48,956 bases of DNA from Rikenella sp031549665 (GTDB taxonomy: Bacteria > Bacteroidota > Bacteroidia > Bacteroidales > Rikenellaceae), in contig JAVBPJ010000016.1 in assembly GCA_031549665.1 (NCBI GenBank), positions 1 to 48,956 of the forward strand. The letters are read 5' to 3'. How positions within the stretch are numbered: position 1 is the first letter of the stretch; each line of letters begins with the position of its first letter. The notes beneath the pieces are model-generated. The model made no database searches, was not told the DNA's origin, and saw nothing but the letters and a program-made list of their open reading frames with translations. Shown here piece by piece: positions 25,419-33,228 of the stretch. The translations under genes were made by a program, and so were the position numbers.

Positions 25419-25994
25419 CTATCGTGTTCCGGTTAGGTTACGTGGTTCTGCTTCGGAGATACGGGTGGGGATCGCTTTGTTGATCGCTTCCCGCTGTTCA
25501 TCTTTCAGCTCGGAGTAACTGCGATTGAATTTCGCGTTGGCTAATTCGTTTCGCGCCTGGTTGTAGGCCTTAGTGAGCTCGTTTTGAACCCGGATGTAGG
25601 TTTCGTAGCTCGTTCCGCGGTCGTTCTGCAAGGAGACCAAGCCCTTTGTTACGGGATAGAGTCCCAACAGGGGGAGTTCGGTCATCTCCTTTTCGGGCAT
25701 CGTGGGATCGTTGGTGGGATTGGTGATGAAGAGTTTTGTCGCTTCGGCCAACCCGCCAATGTCCATCCGTCTGCCTGCCACGAGCAACTGGTTATTGGAG
25801 TTCACGAACACTTGCAATACGTTGCGTTCGTGGGCGTCCATACCAGGGTCGTTCTCCTGATCCACCATCGGTGGCAACTTCCGCGCGATACCCTTGTCGG
25901 TATCCATCGTGGTGGTTACCAGGAAGAAGATCAAAAGCAGGAAGGCGATATCCGCCATCGATCCGGCATTGATTTCTTGGATTTTTCTTGCCAT
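25419..25994 (-). CDS. exbD: ExbD/TolR-family energy transducer (first ExbD)
   Basis: The 191-residue protein has the ExbD membrane span near residues 10-29 (AGSMADIAFLLLIFFLVTTT) and the conserved Asp at residue 15 in the MADIAF motif. A periplasmic domain follows. Its C-terminal half has a charged helical stretch (ETYIRVQNELTKAYNQARNE and onwards) that is longer than in E. coli ExbD (about 140 residues) and absent from the second copy. The gene lies 9 bases after the small membrane protein gene and 2 bases before the other exbD. Confidence 0.9.
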   Translation of the reverse strand: MARKIQEINAGSMADIAFLLLIFFLVTTTMDTDKGIARKLPPMVDQENDPGMDAHERNVLQVFVNSNNQLLVAGRRMDIGGLAEATKLFITNPTNDPTMPEKEMTELPLLGLYPVTKGLVSLQNDRGTSYETYIRVQNELTKAYNQARNELANAKFNRSYSELKDEQREAINKAIPTRISEAEPRNLTGTR

Positions 25995-26003
25995 TGGAAT
26001 GGG

Positions 26004-26411
26004 CTAGTTTTTAATGAGTTTGTAGATTTCGCCGAAGACGATGCTGCCGAAAGCGCCAAACATGGCAATGTACATTGCGTAGAGGGCGGTATCGGTAACC
26101 ATAAGGCCTGCCTTGTCGTCGAAAATCTGGGTACCCCCGGCTACGCGGACGGGTTCATCGGAAGAGAGGGCGTACGATACAAGAAGTACCACCGCCAGAA
26201 CGCCTAATCCCAACAGGGAGCGGCGGGCGCTCTTGGGATTCTGGAAGATTCCCACCAAAGGCATCGCCAACGCCAACAACGCGGTCAGCGCCAACAGCAC
26301 GCCTGCCCAAATGAGCATCGCGTCGATCTCCATGGCTCCGAACATACCAAGCAGTACGAGTACTGTCGATACAACGAGCAGGACGAATTTAAGAATTGCT
26401 ACAGCTTTCAT
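26004..26411 (-). CDS. Small membrane protein of the exbBD operon, unknown function
   Basis: The 135-residue protein has about four hydrophobic segments (roughly residues 4-24, 31-53, 66-85 and 108-128). I do not recognise a named domain. Proteins of similar size and topology sit between exbB and exbD in many Bacteroidetes, so it may be an accessory part of the ExbBD motor. Spacing is tight: 15 bases after exbB and 9 before exbD. Confidence 0.75.
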   Translation of the reverse strand: MKAVAILKFVLLVVSTVLVLLGMFGAMEIDAMLIWAGVLLALTALLALAMPLVGIFQNPKSARRSLLGLGVLAVVLLVSYALSSDEPVRVAGGTQIFDDKAGLMVTDTALYAMYIAMFGAFGSIVFGEIYKLIKN

Positions 26412-26426
26412 TGTCTGAACCGTTCC

Positions 26427-27212
26427 TTATTTTTTGTAGTATTTGGTCAGGATGTCGATCAGCGAGATCGATCCGTCTTCCATGGCGAGCACCAGGGTGT
26501 CGATTTTGGATACGATGTAGTTGTAGAACAGTTGCAGGATGATGGCCACGATCAAACCGCCGATGGTGGTCAACAGGGCGATTTTGATACCGCCGGCCAC
26601 AGCCGCAGGCGCGATTTCACCCATTGATTCGATGGTGTCGAATGCCTCAACCATCCCTACTACCGTTCCCAAGAACCCGAGCATCGGAGAGAGTGAAATG
26701 AAGAGCGAGATCCACGAAAGGCCGCTTTCCAAACGGAAGTTTTGCACGGAACCGTAGGAGATAACCGATTTTTCAACCACGTCGAGACCTTCGCCTGCGC
26801 GGTCCAAGCCTTGGAAGAAGATCGAGGCTACGGGGCCGCGGGTGTTGCGGCAAATTTCTTTTGCAGCTTCAACGCCTTTGGTGTTGATGGCTTCTTCTAC
26901 GTTGGCGAGCAGTTTTTGGGTGTTAACGGTCGACAGGTTCAGGTAGAGGATACGTTCGATGGCGATGGCCAAACCGAGAACCAAGCACAACAGAATGGGG
27001 GACATCCAGCCCACACCGCCTTCAATGAATTTTTGTTTCAATGCTTGGTGCATAGGTTGCCCTCCAAGATCGGCTTCGAGGTCAGCGCTTGCATCAGCGG
27101 GGGCTGCGGCTTGCTCGGTTTGAGCAGGCGCTTGGGCGTCTTGAGCATACAGGTTCACGGTGCCAAAGCTCAAAAGGCCTACCATGGACACGATTGTCAA
27201 AAGTTTTTTCAT
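26427..27212 (-). CDS. exbB: MotA/TolQ/ExbB proton channel protein
   Basis: This 261-residue inner-membrane protein forms the pentameric channel of the TonB energising complex. A signal-like segment (residues 1-23, ending YAQ) and an Ala/Gln-rich linker precede three membrane spans (about 68-88, 168-190, 205-232). The family motif in spans 2-3 is clear: SLSPMLGFLGTVVGMVEAFD and AGGIKIALLTTIGGLIVAI. The cytoplasmic helical region lies between spans 1 and 2. It is the first gene of an operon with a membrane protein and two exbD genes. No tonB gene follows; the operon ends at the terminator at 24861-24900. Confidence 0.93.
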   Translation of the reverse strand: MKKLLTIVSMVGLLSFGTVNLYAQDAQAPAQTEQAAAPADASADLEADLGGQPMHQALKQKFIEGGVGWMSPILLCLVLGLAIAIERILYLNLSTVNTQKLLANVEEAINTKGVEAAKEICRNTRGPVASIFFQGLDRAGEGLDVVEKSVISYGSVQNFRLESGLSWISLFISLSPMLGFLGTVVGMVEAFDTIESMGEIAPAAVAGGIKIALLTTIGGLIVAIILQLFYNYIVSKIDTLVLAMEDGSISLIDILTKYYKK

Positions 27213-27295
27213 GATGACGGGGTTTTGAATTAGTTGTTGATGTTTGGTTGTTTTTAAGTATGTTGGTGTTGTTCAAAATCCAACGAGTGCAACGG

Positions 27296-27303
27296 CAAAG
27301 ATA
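27296..27303 (-). promoter_or_regulatory. Promoter -7 box for the exbB operon
   Basis: TATCTTTG on the minus strand lies about 84 bases before the exbB ATG. A CATTG 17 bases upstream could serve as -33 element, although the spacing is 2 bases short of the usual 19. The predicted leader is about 77 bases. Confidence 0.5.
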
Positions 27304-27538
27304 GGGAAAAAAATGAAATGCAATGGCTTTTTCGAAGTTTCATTGCCCCGGTTGGGGAAAAAAGCGCGCCCGAAGCCCGGATTGCCGCCCGGTACGGGGA
27401 TCGATGGCCCTGCCGGCGGGAACCTGCCTTGCCCGCCGGCGGCGGCCCGCAAAAAATCCAATACGGAGGAAGAGGCACTGCGCCGCCTTGCTTTTGTCCG
27501 AAAAAGCTCGCCCGCACAGGTTCGACTCGACCTCAAAC

Positions 27539-27573
27539 AGAAGAGGCATCCCGAAATTCGGGATGCCTCTTCT
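27539..27573 (-). terminator. Terminator of the tRNA-Ser transcript
   Basis: A 15-bp perfect stem AGAAGAGGCATCCCG / CGGGATGCCTCTTCT with loop AATTT lies 15 bases after the tRNA-Ser 3' end on the minus strand. The following GTTTG is a weak U-run, whereas the opposite strand has TTCTCTTT. The hairpin is strong and placed correctly for the tRNA. Confidence 0.7.
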
Positions 27574-27588
27574 TTCTCTTTCGTTTTG

Positions 27589-27676
27589 CGGAGAAAAAGG
27601 GATTCGAACCCTTGATACCCTTGTGAGGTATACGCACTTTCCAGGCGCGCGCCTTCGACCACTCGGCCATTTCTCC
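27589..27676 (-). tRNA. tRNA-Ser (anticodon GGA)
   Basis: This 88-base class II tRNA on the minus strand has acceptor GGAGAAA/TTTCTCC with discriminator G, D-arm GGCCGAGTGGTCGAAGGC, anticodon loop CTGGAAA on stem CGCGC/GTGCG, long variable arm TATACCTCACAAGGGTAT, and T-arm AAGGGTTCGAATCCCTT. The anticodon GGA reads UCC/UCU. Three tandem repeats that resemble its 5' half lie immediately upstream in the same transcript. Confidence 0.96.
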
Positions 27677-27898
27677 AATCTCTGACTTGTCGCGCACTCC
27701 GTTAGGCGGCGCCGCGCCTTCGACCCCCATTACTTCGGGGCCATTTCTCCAATCTCTGACTTGTCGCGCACTCCGTTAGGCGGCGCCGCGCCTTCGACCC
27801 CCATTACTCCGGGGCCATTTCTCCAATCTCTGACTTGTCGCGCACTCCGTTAGGCGGCGCCGCGCCTTCGACCCCCATTGCTCCGGGGCCATCTTCCA
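27677..27898 (-). repeat. Three 74-bp tandem tRNA-Ser-like repeats upstream of tRNA-Ser
   Basis: Units at 27677-27750, 27751-27824 and 27825-27898 are almost identical; the outermost differs at its first bases (TGGAAGATGG for GGAGAAATGG) and at one internal base. On the minus strand each begins GGAGAAATGGCC, exactly the first 12 bases of the adjacent tRNA-Ser. Each then contains GGTCGAAGGCGCG and GTGCG at tRNA-like distances, with small insertions. The unit is tRNA-sized but lacks a recognisable anticodon loop and T-arm. These look like degenerate tRNA-Ser copies or 5'-half duplications that are transcribed with the real tRNA. Confidence 0.85.
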
Positions 27899-27977
27899 CT
27901 GTCGACCGATGCGCGTTTTGTTGGGCAATACCCGTTCGCAGTTCCAGAAAGTCTCCGGTTGCATCGAAATCGGGGGT

Positions 27978-28009
27978 CAAAAGTAGGCAAAATACGGTTC
28001 TTTCGCAAC
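27978..28009 (-). promoter_or_regulatory. Promoter of the tRNA-Ser repeat array
   Basis: On the minus strand GTTG (28009-28006), 20 bases, then TACTTTTG (27985-27978) match the Bacteroidetes consensus. The predicted start near 27971 lies upstream of all three repeats, so repeats and tRNA form one primary transcript that ends at the hairpin 27539-27573. A 62-codon frame beginning at 27964 runs into the repeats, but looks like read-through of tRNA-like sequence. Confidence 0.75.
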
Positions 28010-28028
28010 GTCGGGGTAAAATTTCGGT

Positions 28029-29048
28029 CTACTGCTCCTCCATCTCCCCCCGGATCGAACGGCCCATCGTCCGGCGCACCTCTTCGACGGGAAGGCCCTT
28101 GCCCAACAGGTACATCAGCTTGGTTACCGCCGCTTCGGTGGTGAGGTCGCGGCCGCTTACCACCCCCACCTGACGCAGCGCGCGGCCGGTGTCGTAAAGC
28201 TCCATGTCGACGCTTCCGGCGGCGCATTGGGTGACGTTCACCGCCACCACACCCCGGTCGACCGCCTCGCGCAGGGCCTCGACAAACCACCCCTCGGTGG
28301 GGGCGTTGCCCGAGCCGTAGGTCTCCAGCACCACGCCCCTGAGTCCTTCGAGCGCAAGCATCCCCCGGAAGATCGCCGGCGTGATCCCCGGGAATATCCA
28401 CACCACCGCCACCGACGGATCGAGCGTGGTGTGCGCCCGCAGGGGCAGAGGTTCGCCGGGCAGCGGACGAACCCACTGCGGATGGTACTTGATCGACACG
28501 CCCGCCTCGGCCAGCGGAGGGTAGTTCGGGCTGCGGAAAGCGTTCAGGTGTTCGGCGTTGTATTTGGTGGTGCGGTTGGCCCGCAGCAGGCTGTTCTGGA
28601 AGTAGATCGACACCTCGGGAACCAGGCCCGACGCGGCGATTTCGATGGCCGAAACAAGGTTTTCCCGTCCGTCGGTACGCAGCACGCCAATGGGGATTTG
28701 GCTGCCCGTAAAGACCACCGGTTTCGCCAGGTTTTCGAGCATAAAACTGAGCGCCGACGCCGTATAGGCCATCGTGTCGGTTCCGTGCAGCACCACAAAG
28801 CCGTCGTAGTGCGGCTCTTTGTCGGCGATCAGCCGGGCCAGATCGCTCCATTGATCCGGCTGCACGTTCGACGAGTCGATCACCGGATCGAACGTCAGCG
28901 TATCGAGGGTGATGTTGAACTTGCGCAGCTCGGGAACCTCCGCCTCGATCTGGTCGAAGTCGAAAGGAGCCAGCGATCCGGTTTCGGGATTGGTCTTCAT
29001 CCCGATGGTACCGCCAGTGTAAATCAGAAGGATCGAACGTCGTTTCAT
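28029..29048 (-). CDS. ansA: Type I L-asparaginase
   Basis: The 339-residue amidohydrolase converts L-asparagine to aspartate and ammonia. The first active-site motif TGGTIG lies at residues 11-16 (nucleophile Thr14) and the second, LHGTDTMAYTASAL, near residues 88-101 (Thr91 and Asp92 equivalents). There is no signal peptide, so the enzyme is cytoplasmic, in keeping with the low-affinity AnsA type rather than the exported type II. The start (MKRRSILLIYTGGTIG) leaves the normal short N-terminus. A TACCTTCG near-match to the -7 box lies just upstream at 29055-29062. Confidence 0.95.
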   Translation of the reverse strand: MKRRSILLIYTGGTIGMKTNPETGSLAPFDFDQIEAEVPELRKFNITLDTLTFDPVIDSSNVQPDQWSDLARLIADKEPHYDGFVVLHGTDTMAYTASALSFMLENLAKPVVFTGSQIPIGVLRTDGRENLVSAIEIAASGLVPEVSIYFQNSLLRANRTTKYNAEHLNAFRSPNYPPLAEAGVSIKYHPQWVRPLPGEPLPLRAHTTLDPSVAVVWIFPGITPAIFRGMLALEGLRGVVLETYGSGNAPTEGWFVEALREAVDRGVVAVNVTQCAAGSVDMELYDTGRALRQVGVVSGRDLTTEAAVTKLMYLLGKGLPVEEVRRTMGRSIRGEMEEQ

Positions 29049-29133
29049 CGACGGCGAAGGTACGCTTTTCTGCCGAAATTCCGCTTCGGCTCCGCAAGGG
29101 ATGCCTCGAAAAATCTGTCGATTCGATCAAAAA

Positions 29134-29164
29134 GTTGCTTTGTTCCGAATTTTGACTACGTTTG
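29134..29164 (+). promoter_or_regulatory. Distal promoter of the OMP receptor leader
   Basis: GTTG (29134-29137), 19 bases, then TACGTTTG (29157-29164) form a full consensus promoter on the plus strand. Transcription would start near 29171, about 300 bases before the receptor ATG, and would include the alternative hairpins at 29176-29256. Confidence 0.6.
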
Positions 29165-29175
29165 TAGTTGAAAAA

Positions 29176-29256
29176 CGGATTGGAGCAGCGCCGATGTTTG
29201 CTCCAAAAATCCGATCAATGTTCTGATACACACTGAACAGCATTGATAATGATCGG
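29176..29256 (+). other. Structured leader or small RNA with mutually exclusive hairpins
   Basis: Hairpin 1 pairs CGGAT-GGAGC with GCTCC-ATCCG (29176-29213). Hairpin 2 pairs ATCAATG-TTC with GAA-CATTGAT (29214-29247). An alternative form pairs CCGATC (29211-29216) with GATCGG (29251-29256) and would break hairpin 1. The arrangement resembles an attenuator or riboregulator, but there is no U-run and no coding frame. It is transcribed only from the distal promoter. Confidence 0.4.
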
Positions 29257-29296
29257 CAAACGCCTTCCTGCCCATTGCAACCGGCACCTCTTTTCT

Positions 29297-29327
29297 GTTG
29301 CAAATAGAAAAATTGCTTTTACATTTG
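29297..29327 (+). promoter_or_regulatory. Proximal promoter of the OMP receptor gene
   Basis: GTTG (29297-29300), 19 bases, then TACATTTG (29320-29327) match the consensus. The start would be near 29334, leaving a leader of about 137 bases before the ATG at 29471. Confidence 0.75.
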
Positions 29328-29384
29328 CAGTGCATTAATGATGTAACACACAAAGTGATTGGCGTCAGAAAAACAACATAATTG

Positions 29385-29397
29385 ATTGACAGTCAAT
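29385..29397. promoter_or_regulatory. Palindrome ATTGACAGTCAAT in the receptor leader
   Basis: This perfect 13-base palindrome with a central A lies 58 bases downstream of the proximal -7 box and 73 bases before the receptor ATG. It could be an operator acting as a roadblock or a small RNA hairpin. No cognate regulator is visible next to it. Confidence 0.35.
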
Positions 29398-29470
29398 TTT
29401 AAAACTCCGTTTCGAGAAATGCATTCTATCGCTTCGAACTCTTAAAAAACAACGCAAAAACAATGCGACC

Positions 29471-32056
29471 ATGAAAAAAGCCCCCCTCTCCGTTCGATTT
29501 ATCCTTTTTGCAGGCCTTTGCCTGGCGGGTTCCATCTCCGGGGTGTCGGCGCAGGTCGTCGTCTTTTCGTCGGGCGGCGGCGCAGGGGGCGGAGCCGTTC
29601 CGCGGAGCGCAAGCGCAAACACGGCAAAGGCCGACGAAGCGAAACTTCCGCAAATCGTCCTGCAGGGCGTTGTAAGGGACTCGACCGAGAAAAATCCGCT
29701 CGCCTACGCCACCCTGTCGCTGCGCCGCGACAGCGCGGGAGTGGTCGCCGCCGCCGCGGCCGACGCCAACGGGCGGTTCGAAATGGCCGTCCGCCTGCAA
29801 GGGCCCTACACCCTTACGGCCAGTTCGGTGGGCTATGCTCCCGTCAGCCGGCGGGTGGTGCTGGACTCCGAGGTGCGCAAGCTGGAGGTGGGCGACATCC
29901 TGCTCGACAACAGCCTGCAAGCCAAGGGCGTAACAGTTACGGCGCAACGTCCGCTGGTTACCAGCGACATCGACAAAATCACCTACAACCCCGACGCCGA
30001 TCCCGAAACGGGAAGCCTCAACACGCTCGAAATGATGCGCAAGGTACCCCTGCTCACCGTAGACGGCGAGGACAACCTGCAACTGAAGGGGCAGGGCAAC
30101 TACAAAATCCTGCTGAACAACAAAACCTCGACCATGCTCAGCCGCAACTACAAGGACGTGTTGAAATCCATGCCGGCCAGCTCGATCAAAAGCATCGAAG
30201 TGATTACCGACCCTCCGTCGAAATACGACGCCGAGGGGGTGAGCGGCATCATCAACATCAACACCGTGCGGCGCACCAACAACGGCTACACCGGCAACAT
30301 CTCGCTGAACAGCGGGGTAACGGGCATAGGAAGCGGCAAAAAACTGCCCGTCGCTTATGGCGGAAGCACCTACCTGGCGGCGTCTGTCGGCAAGTTCAAC
30401 ATTTCGGGCAACTATTTCGGTTCGACCAATCCGTCGGTCGAAAGCCCCTCGGGAAGCACCAACCTCAACTACCTCTCCGACGACTACTACCTCCGGCAAG
30501 ACCAGCGGACCAGCAGCAGCAACTACAAGTTCAACGGATTTGGCCTGGAGACCAGCTACGAGATCGACACCTTCAACCTGGTAACCCTTTCGGGATCGGG
30601 CTATTGGGGGAGCAGCTCGTCGGACGGCACTACCCTTTCCCAAACATTCAGCAAGGCCAACCAGCTGACCCGTTCGTACCGGAACACCTCGACCAACAAC
30701 AGCGATTACGGCACTATTTCAGGCAATTTCGACTACCAGCGCACCTTCAAAAAACCCGACAAAACCCTCACCTTCTCGCTGCGGGGCGACTACAACCCCA
30801 ACAACAGCGGGTTCGAAAGCCACATCGACCAGGAGTTGAACTACACCGGATTTTCGCAGCGCTCCGACAACCGGGCCAACGGCGGCGAGTACACCGCCCA
30901 GATCGACTACTTCGATCCGCTGACCAAGATGCACCAGGTAGAAGGCGGGATGAAGTACATCCAGCGCCCCAGCATCAGCACCTCCGACCGATTCATCCAG
31001 GACGCCGACGGAGAGTGGCAGATCGACCCCTCGCTGCTCAACGACCTCGACTACCGCCAGCACATTGCCGCGGCCTATGCGGGCTACCTGTTCAAACTGA
31101 AGAAATTCACCGCCAAGGCGGGCCTGCGGGCCGAATACACGGTTAACGACGCGACGTTCCACTTGGTTGAGGATCAGAAATTGTTCAACCGAGCGTTCAA
31201 CCTGATCCCCTACGTCAACCTGGGTTACAAACCCACCGACTCGCAAAACATCCGGCTGAGCTACACGCAGCGCCTCTCCCGTCCGGGGATCTGGGACCTG
31301 AACCCTTACGTCCGCAACAGCGATCCGCTCAACCTGTCGACCGGAAATCCGAACCTGACCCCCGAGGTGAGCCATTCATTCAACGCCAGCTACGGGATAT
31401 ACGGCGCCAAGTTCAGTTTCAACCTGAGCGGGTCGGCCGGTTTCGTGAACAACGCCATCGAGCGGGTCGAAACCATCGACGCGCAGGGGGTCCACCTGAC
31501 CCGCCCCGACAACATCGGCCAACGCCAAAGCTACGGCCTGTATAGCTACGGGAACGTAAGGTTCCTGAAAGGAAAACTGAACGTGGGGATAAATCTCGGC
31601 GGCAACTACACGGACTACCGGGCCGATCGCGGGACCACCACCCTGCACAACCACGGATGGAACTGGAACGGATCGCTCTACGCCTACGGACAGCCGTGGA
31701 AAGGCGGGAACGTGTCGGGCAACCTGTGGGCCTATTCGGGTTATGTGGGTTTGCAGAGTCGGGGGTCGGATCAATACTCCCTTTCGTTCTCGGTCTCGCA
31801 AGCGATGTTGAAACAAAAAATGCGCGTGGGGCTGAGCATCAACGATCCCTTCCGCTCCCAGGTGAGCTACTCCAGCACCACGACGGACCCCTCGTTCTCC
31901 TCTTCGTTCGAATCGATCCGCTACGGACGCTCCATCCGGCTGAACGCAAGCTGGCGTTTCGGGCAAATGCAGACTCAGGTGAAAAAAGCGAAACGAGGCA
32001 TCAGCAACGACGACAGCCGGGGTAGCGGCAACAGCGGCGGAACGGCGGCCCAGTAG
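29471..32056 (+). CDS. TonB-dependent-receptor-like outer membrane beta-barrel protein
   Basis: The 861-residue protein has a signal peptide (residues 1-27, ending VSAQ), a Gly/Ala-rich linker, a CarboxypepD_reg-like beta-sandwich (about 62-145; LQGVVRDSTEKNPLAYATLS), a plug-like domain (about 150-262; SIKSIEVITDPPSKYDAEGV) and a C-terminal beta-barrel of the OMP_b-brl_3 type. It ends in a Ser/Gly/Asn-rich tail (SRGSGNSGGTAAQ) rather than the usual terminal aromatic residue. The substrate is unknown, and there is no SusD partner. It stands alone with two promoters and a long structured leader; energy would come from ExbBD, perhaps the cluster at 24922-27212. Confidence 0.9.
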   Translation: MKKAPLSVRFILFAGLCLAGSISGVSAQVVVFSSGGGAGGGAVPRSASANTAKADEAKLPQIVLQGVVRDSTEKNPLAYATLSLRRDSAGVVAAAAADANGRFEMAVRLQGPYTLTASSVGYAPVSRRVVLDSEVRKLEVGDILLDNSLQAKGVTVTAQRPLVTSDIDKITYNPDADPETGSLNTLEMMRKVPLLTVDGEDNLQLKGQGNYKILLNNKTSTMLSRNYKDVLKSMPASSIKSIEVITDPPSKYDAEGVSGIININTVRRTNNGYTGNISLNSGVTGIGSGKKLPVAYGGSTYLAASVGKFNISGNYFGSTNPSVESPSGSTNLNYLSDDYYLRQDQRTSSSNYKFNGFGLETSYEIDTFNLVTLSGSGYWGSSSSDGTTLSQTFSKANQLTRSYRNTSTNNSDYGTISGNFDYQRTFKKPDKTLTFSLRGDYNPNNSGFESHIDQELNYTGFSQRSDNRANGGEYTAQIDYFDPLTKMHQVEGGMKYIQRPSISTSDRFIQDADGEWQIDPSLLNDLDYRQHIAAAYAGYLFKLKKFTAKAGLRAEYTVNDATFHLVEDQKLFNRAFNLIPYVNLGYKPTDSQNIRLSYTQRLSRPGIWDLNPYVRNSDPLNLSTGNPNLTPEVSHSFNASYGIYGAKFSFNLSGSAGFVNNAIERVETIDAQGVHLTRPDNIGQRQSYGLYSYGNVRFLKGKLNVGINLGGNYTDYRADRGTTTLHNHGWNWNGSLYAYGQPWKGGNVSGNLWAYSGYVGLQSRGSDQYSLSFSVSQAMLKQKMRVGLSINDPFRSQVSYSSTTTDPSFSSSFESIRYGRSIRLNASWRFGQMQTQVKKAKRGISNDDSRGSGNSGGTAAQ

Positions 32057-32092
32057 GCGCATCCGTCGGGATTCGGCACGGCAGCGGACAGG

Positions 32093-33118
32093 TTACCAGC
32101 CCGGAAGAAGGGGCAACAGGTGGATGGCCACGGCGCAGCCGATCATTACCAGGTAGAGGGCGGTCGCCAGTCGCCGCGCCCCTCCCTTGCTGAAGCTGCT
32201 GGGGATAATCACCGCCAGCGGAATGGCCAAAATGGGCAGTTGGTACAGCGACCTGCACGGGGCGAAAAGAAGAATCCCCGCCACGGCCAACAGCATCCAC
32301 ACAAAGAACAGGTATACCTTGACCTGTTGCAGTTTGTGCCGCCCTCCGCTGCGCAGGAATCCGTAAAACGAGAGGAGCAGCAGCCCGCTCAGGCAGCCGA
32401 TAAACATCCATTCGAACCCGCTCAACAGGCGCCACGAGGGAAAGCCCGCGCCCTGGCCCAGCTCGGCGAGCATCGCCCGGATCGGGGCCATGAACTCGCC
32501 GCCCGCCAGCCACGCGGCATAGGCGGTAAAGAAGAGCGGCAGTGCCCATCCCACCATGCCCGCCGCCCACTCCCGCGGGTTGGTCATCCGGAAAATGACC
32601 CAGCCGATCGGCAACAACACCGCCAACAGGATCGCCGGAGCATAGATGGCTGCGGCCAGTCCGAAAAGGAATCCCATCCCCAGCGCATTGCCCGAGGCCA
32701 GGGTACGGTGGTAACTCTTGAAGAGCAACTCGCACCCCATCAGCACCAGCAGGGCCACCAGCAGGGGGCGGAAGCTCATGTACGAATTGTAGTAACCCGA
32801 ACTGATCAGCAGGTAGACGATCGCCGGGGTGTAGGTACGCTCCAGATAGGCCACGTTCCGAAGAACGACCCGGCTGACAAAAAACGCATTGAAAAACACC
32901 AGCACCGAAGTAACCAAAAGCCCAAGCAGGGGCATTCCGGCAAACACCCGGTCGATGGCCGCCTCCAAGGGAGTCCCGGAAAGGGGTGCGGCCGCGGGAT
33001 GGGGAATACCGGCCACCCCCTCGCGCGAAGGGGCGAAGAACTCCGGGCCCCAGAACACCGCGGTCAGCAGCACGAAATAGAGCAGCGTTTTAAGGAGGTT
33101 TCTGCTGGAGTGGTCCAA
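32093..33118 (-). CDS. DUF6427-like polytopic membrane protein
   Basis: The 341-residue protein has about ten hydrophobic segments and an N-terminus (MDHSSRNLLKTLLYFVLLTA) typical of uncharacterised Bacteroidetes membrane proteins placed in DUF6427. Its motif FNAFFVSRVVLRNVAYLERT, TPAIVYLLISSGY (about residues 76-108) is the part I recognise. Function is unknown; family members resemble polymer-modifying or glycosyltransferase-like membrane proteins in topology only. It follows purD on the same strand after 110 bases and is convergent with the OMP receptor gene 36 bases away. Confidence 0.7.
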   Translation of the reverse strand: MDHSSRNLLKTLLYFVLLTAVFWGPEFFAPSREGVAGIPHPAAAPLSGTPLEAAIDRVFAGMPLLGLLVTSVLVFFNAFFVSRVVLRNVAYLERTYTPAIVYLLISSGYYNSYMSFRPLLVALLVLMGCELLFKSYHRTLASGNALGMGFLFGLAAAIYAPAILLAVLLPIGWVIFRMTNPREWAAGMVGWALPLFFTAYAAWLAGGEFMAPIRAMLAELGQGAGFPSWRLLSGFEWMFIGCLSGLLLLSFYGFLRSGGRHKLQQVKVYLFFVWMLLAVAGILLFAPCRSLYQLPILAIPLAVIIPSSFSKGGARRLATALYLVMIGCAVAIHLLPLLPGW

Positions 33119-33149
33119 AACGAGCGGAAAATTTGCGGTAAACTTTACG

Positions 33150-33173
33150 AAACGCCCCCGCGTCTCGGCGGGG
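33150..33173 (-). terminator. Weak terminator-like hairpin after purD
   Basis: On the minus strand CCCCGC-cgagac-GCGGGG is followed by GCGTTTCG, 56 bases past the purD stop. The U-run is poor, so read-through into the membrane protein gene is possible. Confidence 0.35.
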
Positions 33174-33228
33174 TTAAGGCATCAGGGTTAAGGCGTGTTG
33201 TCCATCGGGTCGACCGGGGTGTGGACAG

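Noticed and set aside
27677..27898. Possible CRISPR array
   Set aside because: Three adjoining 74-bp repeats with no spacers and with clear tRNA-Ser similarity; no cas genes.
27776..27964. 62-codon minus-strand gene just after the repeat-array promoter
   Set aside because: It starts 7 bases after the predicted transcription start but most of it is read-through of the tRNA-like repeats. Worth a ribosome-profiling check only.
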